Assembly (NCBI GenBank): GCA_002394235.1
Contig: DGTF01000061.1
Span: 88,116-145,531, forward strand
Length of the DNA: 57,416 bases
Direction of reading: 5' to 3'
Source of the DNA: Eubacterium sp. UBA4343
GTDB lineage: Bacteria > Bacillota > Clostridia > Lachnospirales > Lachnospiraceae
In this document: positions 52,360 through 57,416 of the stretch, one piece after another
Position numbering within the stretch: position 1 is the stretch's first letter
Layout: every line of letters starts with the position of its first letter
Translations under genes and position numbers: made by a program
Notes under the pieces: generated by a model
Database searches by the model: none
What the model was told of the DNA's origin: nothing
The model's input: the letters and a program-made list of their open reading frames with translations, nothing else

Positions 52360-53831
52360 ATAATTCTTCTTCTTTCTTTGTTAAAAGGATTTTCCTTCAC
52401 CGAAGGGAGCAATGCTCTCTCCACAATATGGTTGCCGGCTGCATCAGTACCGGATGGACTGCTCTTTTTCGTACTCTTGTCTCCGGGAAGTGCGTTGTCC
52501 ATCATCTGCGTCTCGTTCGCGTAGGGAACATGCATCTGATAACCGTCGATCAGACTTCCGATCGAGGCATTCAGAACACGGTCAATCTGGTTCTGCGTGA
52601 CGTTCTGCGCCTGATATTTCGTCGCCCCGGATTCAAAATTGATCAGCAGATGATCTCCGCCGGAGTCGAGATCCTCGCTCATATTCGGGATACGCAGGCT
52701 TCGGACAAGGACCGGATTGCGGAACCAGCCGAGATACTTGTTATAATGAATCCGGTAGATCCTGAGATAGGAGGTATTGTTTCGTCCGTAGGAGGATGAC
52801 GTGATCACATACAGACATCCTTTATGCTTCACAATCTGCGCTCCCTGGGTAAAATAGCTGAGATAGAGCTTGTATGTCACGACCTTCCCGGTCTTCAGGC
52901 TGTATGCCGTCGCATAGCTTCGCGGATAGAAGCTGTTGGCATTGAAGCTCCCGACAAAGAGTGTGTTTTTATATATGAAGATAAATGACGGAATGGTATC
53001 ACAGGACAAATACTTGACCAGAGGTACATAAACAGAATCTCTGTTCTGGTTGACATACTTCCGGAGATCACGCATGGAGATCTGCCATATGCGGTAGACA
53101 CCGGTCGGGTTTTCCGGCTGATCCGATTTGTTCGTCCTGGGAACCCGCTCATCCTTGAGACTGGAGTCCGCGATATAGACACGATTTGTTCTTGTACTGT
53201 AGGCGAGCGCGCCGACGTGACAGCGGGTGCTCAGCGCAAGGGTTGTGAGATATTTTCCGGTATCCCGGTCCAACACATAGATCACGGAGCTTGTCCATAC
53301 CTTATCCGAGGAACTGTACGCGGAAATCAGAATATAGTTACCCGCTATGCAGATTCCCTGCGGCACCATGTAGGGGGTGGCCATTCCGGAGACGTTCGTC
53401 TGCCTGAGACCGGGAATCACATAGGAATCATTCTGATAAAGGGACATGCTGAAAAAGCGGAATTGCGACCAGCTGTTCGTGCTGTTGATCAGATTGTAAT
53501 AATTGTCGTCAAAGGTACTTCCCGTGTACGTCATGACGTTCGGATCGGATTCCGGATCATCCGGATTGACCAGCGAAAGCGTGCTCTGATAGAATTTCCA
53601 GAGATCATCGGTCTCTGTTTCCTTCCATCTGACCTGCCCGCTGTAGGTTCCGATCACGTAGGATTTATGAAACATACATAGAAATGAGGTTCCGATCAGT
53701 GCGGTGAGAAAAAAGAAAAGGGTGATCCGTGCCGTGAACCGGAGCGCATTCGCTGAATATTCGTATTCCCCGTCCGGCTGCTGCTCTGAAAATACGGTAT
53801 TTTCAATTCTTCGTTCTGCCCTGTTCTGCAC
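52356..53831 (-). CDS. Membrane-anchored extracellular protein, probable beta-propeller
   Basis: 491 aa. One membrane helix (residues of about 32-52) precedes a large extracellular part. Repeated strand patterns of the type GICIAGNYILISAYSSSD, VIYVLDRDTGKYLTTLAL, LAYSTRTNRVYIADSS and LFVGSFNANS suggest a seven-bladed-like propeller, with a polar C-terminal tail. No catalytic motif is recognised. It is co-translated with the lipoprotein gene, so they may form a surface complex. Confidence 0.65.
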   Translation of the reverse strand: MQNRAERRIENTVFSEQQPDGEYEYSANALRFTARITLFFFLTALIGTSFLCMFHKSYVIGTYSGQVRWKETETDDLWKFYQSTLSLVNPDDPESDPNVMTYTGSTFDDNYYNLINSTNSWSQFRFFSMSLYQNDSYVIPGLRQTNVSGMATPYMVPQGICIAGNYILISAYSSSDKVWTSSVIYVLDRDTGKYLTTLALSTRCHVGALAYSTRTNRVYIADSSLKDERVPRTNKSDQPENPTGVYRIWQISMRDLRKYVNQNRDSVYVPLVKYLSCDTIPSFIFIYKNTLFVGSFNANSFYPRSYATAYSLKTGKVVTYKLYLSYFTQGAQIVKHKGCLYVITSSSYGRNNTSYLRIYRIHYNKYLGWFRNPVLVRSLRIPNMSEDLDSGGDHLLINFESGATKYQAQNVTQNQIDRVLNASIGSLIDGYQMHVPYANETQMMDNALPGDKSTKKSSPSGTDAAGNHIVERALLPSVKENPFNKERRRII

Positions 53832-53870
53832 GGCTTCCGGTTACCTTTCTGATGTCTTCTTACTATTATA

Positions 53871-53906
53871 CAGAAAAAACGGATGAGTGAACACCCGTTT
53901 TTTCTG
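53871..53906. terminator. Perfect 12-bp A/T-flanked hairpin between two transcription units
   Basis: CAGAAAAAACGG and CCGTTTTTTCTG pair across a 12-nt loop; A-rich and T-rich flanks allow termination on either strand. On the minus strand it ends directly at TATAAT (53870-53865), a likely -10 of the propeller gene, so it may combine terminator and promoter functions. Confidence 0.6.
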
Positions 53907-54014
53907 ATTCTTTGTGTGAACATCAATTTCTGATTTCTTATTCGATAGTCTGCTTTCCAGGCTTACAGCTTTGCCCTCGCTTTTTCTTTTTCACTGCTGT
54001 GCCTTCGTATTTTT

Positions 54015-55232
54015 TTACTGCTGTGCCTTCGCCTTTTTCTTTTCGAGAGAGAGACGCTCCCTTTCCTCTTCCTCCTCCTGCAGCTGCTTCCGGGTCTTAT
54101 TCTTCTGAATAAAATAAGCAAGCTCGGAGTTCTTGATGGCAAGATTTGCCCGATAGGTGTCCAGCTCATTCTTCAGATGCAGCCGGTTGTTGTAGCTTTC
54201 CATGACTCCGGTATCGTCCAGCATGTGATTCGAAGTCAAAAAGGCAAGACTCATAACCTTGCTTCCTGCCGGGAACGCAACGGTCACCTTATCGTCGTCC
54301 TGACTGGTAATCTTTCCTTCTCCGAACTTTCTGTGCGAGACAGATGCTCCGATAAAATCCGCGTTCCCTGCGTTTCCGAGTTCCTCCTTCAGCATCCGGA
54401 TATGATCCTCAATGTAGGAGATTTCATTTTCAATTTCCTGTTTCTTCTCTTCCTTCTCCTGCTTTGTGCGGGATGCCTTCGTGCGGTGAACGAAGGGGTG
54501 ATCCATATAGTAATCATAGGTATCAGCGGTGTACATGATATCAAACGCAAGAATATGACAGTCAGGGTCAATTCTCTCAAGCCCCGGCATATTGTACTCC
54601 TCGGCCTGACTCATCAGCTCCTTCTGAACAATTTCGAGCAGCTCCGGACGGCTGCGAATCACTCCGGCAAGTTCACGGCACATCCGGTAGTAGACATCCA
54701 GTCGAAAGGCTTTTCCGCTGCTGAAGCTCTCGGAAAATTCGACGGAGTCGGCGAAATTCGATGCTGTCGTCGGTTTATAGATGAAGTCCTTCTGCGGGAA
54801 GAGCAGCCCAAGGTAAGAAAGGGAGGACCTTGAATTCTGGAGATATCCTTTTCCGTTTGAGCGGCTTTCCAGAAGACTGTTGATCTTGTGGATAAAGGTA
54901 AAGATGTGTTCTCCTCTTGATTTATCATCCTCCCCGGTATCCTCAGTGAGGATCCGGAACGCCTCGCGCACAGCCTCCTGATGATTGCTCCGTTCCTCAC
55001 AAAGCATCATGATACCATTGTTTGGCCACCAGAAGCTGCTGGAGATGAGGCCGGCACTGTCCTTGAAACAGGACTGGAACATTCCGGCAAAATCCGCATT
55101 CTCCAGATCCCAGAATTTCCTGCACTTCCACGCAGAGCGCCACTTGAAGAGTTCGTCATGTTCTTTCCCGACTGCTTTGTCAAACTTGTCAATGTAGAAA
55201 TCGATGATTTCGTTTGTTTTGTCAATGTTCAT
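54015..55232 (-). CDS. 405-aa hypothetical protein with a PcrA-tail-like motif and coiled coils
   Basis: Soluble and charged. At about residues 303-340 it contains GASVSHRKFGEGKITSQDDD and then KVTVAFPAGSKVM. This resembles the VxHxxFGxGxV...VxF Tudor-like segment at the end of PcrA/UvrD helicases, which contacts RNA polymerase and other partners. It is flanked by a coiled coil (TKQEKEEKKQEIENEISYIE) and a C-terminal helix rich in Glu/Lys. No helicase motif is present. It may be an adaptor interacting with the transcription machinery, which is inference. GAGAGGAAG precedes the ATG. Confidence 0.6.
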   Translation of the reverse strand: MNIDKTNEIIDFYIDKFDKAVGKEHDELFKWRSAWKCRKFWDLENADFAGMFQSCFKDSAGLISSSFWWPNNGIMMLCEERSNHQEAVREAFRILTEDTGEDDKSRGEHIFTFIHKINSLLESRSNGKGYLQNSRSSLSYLGLLFPQKDFIYKPTTASNFADSVEFSESFSSGKAFRLDVYYRMCRELAGVIRSRPELLEIVQKELMSQAEEYNMPGLERIDPDCHILAFDIMYTADTYDYYMDHPFVHRTKASRTKQEKEEKKQEIENEISYIEDHIRMLKEELGNAGNADFIGASVSHRKFGEGKITSQDDDKVTVAFPAGSKVMSLAFLTSNHMLDDTGVMESYNNRLHLKNELDTYRANLAIKNSELAYFIQKNKTRKQLQEEEEERERLSLEKKKAKAQQ

Positions 55233-55531
55233 ATGAACTTCCTCTCATTTAAAGACATAACCCAAGTAGCTCTTACACATTTCACATATTTATAATTTTA
55301 ACACATTTCATTCGGAAAGATAAATATAAATCCAAAGATTCGACAGATATTTTGATTGTTAATACTGAAAACAGTCATGTCATTTCAATTGTGCATCTGC
55401 AACTGTTCTCATTGATATTTCAGGCAACTTGCCTGATTGGACCCGTCGCGATCTCTAGCTCATCCAAACATATATATTTAGATATTAATTCGTTTTCGTA
55501 AATGTTTTCGGAATAATTTTAATAAAATTGC
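55233..55531. other. AT-rich intergenic stretch upstream of the small-RNA candidate
   Basis: No gene is supported on either strand. It presumably carries the promoter of the minus-strand 405-aa gene; I cannot point to a convincing pair of hexamers. Confidence 0.4.
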
Positions 55532-55560
55532 TTGCAATGATGCCAGGCTGTTGTTATAAT
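55532..55560 (+). promoter_or_regulatory. Promoter of the small-RNA candidate
   Basis: TTGCAA (55532-55537), 17-bp spacer, TATAAT (55555-55560), a near-consensus housekeeping promoter. Confidence 0.7.
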
Positions 55561-55566
55561 CACACC

Positions 55567-55676
55567 AAATCAAGGCAAAGTTTTTTTACCCTTGGTTCAG
55601 GATGATTACCTCATCTTGATCATCTCCCCCATTTAAGGAGCCTCTGTCTGAGATCAACAGTCAGCGGCTCTTTTTT
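55567..55676 (+). ncRNA. Candidate ~110-nt small regulatory RNA
   Basis: It lies between a near-consensus promoter and a terminator (GAGCC...GGCTC, then six T; 55638-55676), with no start codon preceded by a ribosome binding site. The predicted RNA has a 9-bp hairpin (TCAGGATGA/TCATCTTGA, loop ttacc, 55597-55619). An unpaired C-rich stretch AUCUCCCCC (55622-55630) follows and is complementary to Shine-Dalgarno sequences, as in RsaE/RoxS-type RNAs. Start and length are estimates. Confidence 0.6.
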
Positions 55677-55747
55677 GAATATTCTTGTGCCAGTGTGTAA
55701 ATTAATCTATATACTTTTATAAATCTGATTTATTTTCAGATTAATAC

Positions 55748-55776
55748 TTGACAAATAAGTATTACGTCTGTATTAT
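55748..55776 (+). promoter_or_regulatory. Consensus promoter of the micro-ORF unit
   Basis: TTGACA (55748-55753), 17-bp spacer, TATTAT (55771-55776); the best promoter match I see in the window. Confidence 0.8.
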
Positions 55777-55822
55777 ATAATTAACAACAAAAAAGAAAGC
55801 AAAAGAAACGGAGGAGAAGTCC

Positions 55823-55861
55823 ATTGCACAACTGATCAAGGCTTATGTAACCATCCGATAA
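55823..55861 (+). CDS. 12-codon micro-ORF with an ATT start (tentative)
   Basis: GGAGGAG (55810-55816) precedes an ATT at 55823 with a 6-nt spacer; the frame reads (M)AQLIKAYVTIR and stops with TAA. The only standard start nearby, TTG at 55825, would give three codons. Either a near-cognate start is used or the site is a decoy or leader. Low confidence. Confidence 0.3.
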   Translation: MAQLIKAYVTIR

Positions 55862-55887
55862 ATAAAAGAAAAGGAGGTTAAAGCATA

Positions 55888-55926
55888 ATGATAAAGAAAG
55901 TAGAGACGATAAGGGCAGTTCATTAA
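55888..55926 (+). CDS. 12-aa leader-type peptide
   Basis: AAGGAGG (55871-55877) lies 10 nt before ATG at 55888. The peptide is MIKKVETIRAVH, and its TAA overlaps the base of a perfect 16-bp terminator stem. The arrangement matches ribosome-dependent attenuators, with the YoaK-type gene 275 bp downstream, or a stand-alone peptide gene. Confidence 0.5.
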   Translation: MIKKVETIRAVH

Positions 55927-55966
55927 AAGAGGATGTTGATGACGAGAAAATCAACATCCTCTTTTT
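55925..55966 (+). terminator. Perfect 16-bp terminator or attenuator hairpin
   Basis: AAAAGAGGATGTTGAT pairs with ATCAACATCCTCTTTT across a 9-nt loop, followed by further T. Its base includes the stop codon of the 12-aa ORF, so a ribosome on the ORF would affect folding. Confidence 0.85.
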
Positions 55967-56241
55967 ATTATTTTCTTTTTTCTGCTTTTTTCTGTCTTTG
56001 ATGTTCTGTCTTCGATGTTCGGACATCAGATTTCAGTCTTTTCATTTCAGATCTTATCATTTCAGTCTTTTGATTTCAGCTCTTCAGTTATACATTCTTT
56101 TGTCTTTCAAGGTTGTTTTTTTCTTCTGATGAACTATAATACATATCTATATGCGGCTTTTTCGTATTCAGCTGCATCAGATCAGGCGTTTATTGATCGC
56201 TCAATAATCATTTCGTCCGCTAAGAAAAGAAAGGATTTGAT
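55967..56241 (+). other. T-rich leader of the YoaK-type gene
   Basis: About 275 bp of very T-rich sequence with repeated atttcagtcttttgatttcag-like stretches around 56028-56090. No gene is supported. It may be the untranslated leader reached by read-through of the attenuator. Confidence 0.4.
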
Positions 56242-57033
56242 TTGGAACAGCCTGTAACGTATCACAAGAAAAGAAAACACATTCAGATGTCTGAATCAAA
56301 TGCGGTGATGATTGTGCTCACTGCCTCAGGAGGGCTGCAGGACGCTTACTCCTATTTCGTGCGAGGCAGGGTTTTCGCGAATGCGCAGACCGGAAATCTG
56401 GTTCTGATGGCTCAGCATTTTTTCACCGGAGACGTGACCGGAGCTCTGCACTATCTGATCCCGCTGACTGCATTTGCACTCGGCGTTCTTGTTGCCGAGC
56501 AGATCCGCGCAAGAATCCGGTCAGACGGGATGATTCACTGGAGGCAGGTTATCGTCCTTATCCAGATCCTGATGCTCCTCGTGGTTGGTTTTCTGCCGAT
56601 CAATGATATCGTCAACGTCTTTGCCAATGCCCTGACTTCTATGGCCTGCGCAATGCAGGTTCAGGCATTTCGGAAGGTTAACGGTTACGCATACGCCAGC
56701 ACAATGTGCATTGGAAATCTTCGAAGCGGGATGGACGCACTGAGTGCCTATCTTCGTACAAAGGATAGAAAGCATCTCAGAAGATGCAGGCAGTATTTTC
56801 TGGTTATCCTTGTCTTTGTTCTGGGAGCAGGTGTCGGAGGCTTTCTTGCCGCCCGTGTCGGAGCCGGGACTGCACCGACAGGAAGACAGATCATCTGGAT
56901 CTCCTGTGTACTGCTCGCCGTGAGTTTTGTTCTGATGCTTGTCCGTGAAGAAGAAAAAATAGAAAAAGTCACTGATCAGGATGAACTCCGGGCAATCAGT
57001 GACCTAAAGGAAAAATTCAAAAAAAATTTGTGA
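56242..57033 (+). CDS. YoaK family (DUF1275) membrane protein
   Basis: 263 aa from TTG at 56242 (AAGGA, 8 nt). The family features are VMIVLTASGGLQDAYSYFVRGRVFANAQTGNLVLM in the first third and a later segment AFRKVNGYAYASTMCIGNLRSG; six hydrophobic helices are visible. The function of DUF1275 proteins is unknown; they are presumed transporters. The leader with a micro-ORF and hairpin may control it. A terminator follows at 57064-57099. Confidence 0.9.
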   Translation: MEQPVTYHKKRKHIQMSESNAVMIVLTASGGLQDAYSYFVRGRVFANAQTGNLVLMAQHFFTGDVTGALHYLIPLTAFALGVLVAEQIRARIRSDGMIHWRQVIVLIQILMLLVVGFLPINDIVNVFANALTSMACAMQVQAFRKVNGYAYASTMCIGNLRSGMDALSAYLRTKDRKHLRRCRQYFLVILVFVLGAGVGGFLAARVGAGTAPTGRQIIWISCVLLAVSFVLMLVREEEKIEKVTDQDELRAISDLKEKFKKNL

Positions 57034-57063
57034 GGTGAATATTGAATAAGTTGAGCGCTGCTG

Positions 57064-57099
57064 TACACCGGATGAATCCGGCTTACGGCGGTGCTTTTT
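57064..57099 (+). terminator. Rho-independent terminator after the YoaK-type gene
   Basis: CACCG and CGGTG, extended by further pairing around gatgaatccggctta, are followed by TTTTTC. Confidence 0.65.
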
Positions 57100-57126
57100 C
57101 GTGGTGTCTTTATCGATCTTACGCCT

Positions 57127-57153
57127 GTAAAAAAAAGCCTGCCGACGCAGACT
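57127..57153 (-). terminator. Terminator of the rRNA operon
   Basis: On the minus strand AGTCTGC-GTCG-GCAGGCT forms a 7-bp stem with one G-U pair and is followed by eight T. It lies about 100 bp after the 23S 3' end, with no 5S gene between. Confidence 0.7.
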
Positions 57154-57250
57154 TTTCAGAAGATCAACACATACCTTCAAAACTAAACACACAAACTCTT
57201 CCCGGGAATCCGTCTCCGGATTCCCTCCTTCCGTTCCAACTTATGCTTCA

Positions 57251-57416
57251 GGTCAAACCCTCGACCGATTAGTAACAGTCAGCTCCATGCCTTACGGCAC
57301 TTCCACCTCTGCCCTATCAACCTTATCGTCTTTAAGGGGTCTTACTTCTTTACGAATGGGAGTTCTCATCTTAAGGGGGGCTTCACGCTTAGATGCCTTC
57401 AGCGTTTATCCCTTCC
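57251..57416 (-). rRNA. 23S ribosomal RNA, 3' end (partial)
   Basis: The reverse complement ends in ...TTACTAATCGGTCGAGGG and then TTTGACC, the conserved 3' end of 23S rRNA. The preceding part (plus-strand text agatgccttcagcgttta, tcttaaggggggcttc) matches the 3' domain V/VI region of bacterial 23S. The gene continues beyond the window. The exact mature 3' end is uncertain by a few bases. Confidence 0.97.

Noticed and set aside
1..57250. tRNA genes or known riboswitches
   Set aside because: I looked at intergenic regions for tRNA-like cloverleafs, T-box, SAM, c-di-GMP and similar signatures and recognised none; a covariance search could still find diverged ones.
1..57416. CRISPR array
   Set aside because: The tandem repeats found have no regular unique spacers and no cas genes are present; they are minisatellites or dispersed repeats.

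Overview
The window looks like chromosomal DNA of an anaerobic gut-type Firmicute, most likely a Lachnospiraceae-like member of the Clostridia. The reasons are the 3' end of a 23S rRNA gene at the right edge, Firmicute-type CpsB/CpsC/CpsD/LCP capsule genes, strong AGGAGG ribosome binding sites, TTGACA/TATAAT-type promoters, and secreted Ser/Thr-rich lysozymes. The genus cannot be fixed by eye. Nearly every long gene lies on the minus strand.

Layout. (1) 1-3.4 kb: a relic of a gtfA-like glycosyltransferase start, an acyltransferase-3, an APC permease that seems to start at AUA, and a VanZ-like protein. Two of these carry in-frame 30-bp minisatellites. (2) 3.5-10.4 kb: an AT-rich accessory island. 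It holds an IS66 scar, a truncated P-loop ATPase, small coiled-coil ORFs, a zinc-ribbon protein and unknown genes. It also holds a compact defence-like operon (10388 down to 8222: a Rossmann-like protein, a nuclease-like protein with a hydrophobic helical domain, and an overlooked 38-aa membrane peptide), followed by a decapitated SF1 helicase and a frameshifted gene. (3) 10.6-17.4 kb: nested mobile-element debris, with an IS1634-type transposase and two small ORFs, a nearly intact IS3 element, an IS21 tail, a HEPN-like gene and a decayed IS21 copy.

(4) 17.5-45.4 kb: a capsule/exopolysaccharide locus read right to left. The GC-richer core has a long polyprenyl glycosylphosphotransferase, a response regulator, a YfhO-type membrane protein, an SDR epimerase, an IspD/TarI cytidylyltransferase, an MBL-fold protein, LCP, CpsC, CpsD, CpsB, an SGNH-like protein and a CapD/PglF-type dehydratase. 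The AT-rich strain-specific part has a DegT aminotransferase, three ATP-grasp proteins, a short initiating transferase, an ornithine-cyclodeaminase/mu-crystallin-like enzyme, one GT4, Wzy and Wzx. Together they suggest a short repeat unit built on a 4-keto-6-deoxy or 4-amino sugar and possibly decorated with an amino acid or opine. Wzx/Wzy would export and polymerise it, CpsBCD would control it, and LCP would attach it to the wall.

(5) 45.4-55.2 kb: a small membrane protein, a nitroreductase, and an extracellular group (GH25 lysozyme, phage-tail-lysozyme-domain protein, lipoprotein, membrane-anchored propeller-like protein, and a protein with a PcrA-tail-like motif). (6) 55.2-57.4 kb: a gene-poor kilobase with a candidate small RNA and a separate promoter/micro-ORF/terminator unit, then a YoaK-type protein and the 23S rRNA 3' end with no 5S gene after it.

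Unusual non-coding structure includes a perfect 97-bp inverted repeat around the promoter and gene of the initiating transferase, a ~197-bp palindromic element inside the capsule locus, and several ~30-35-bp tandem repeats inside genes or across stop codons.
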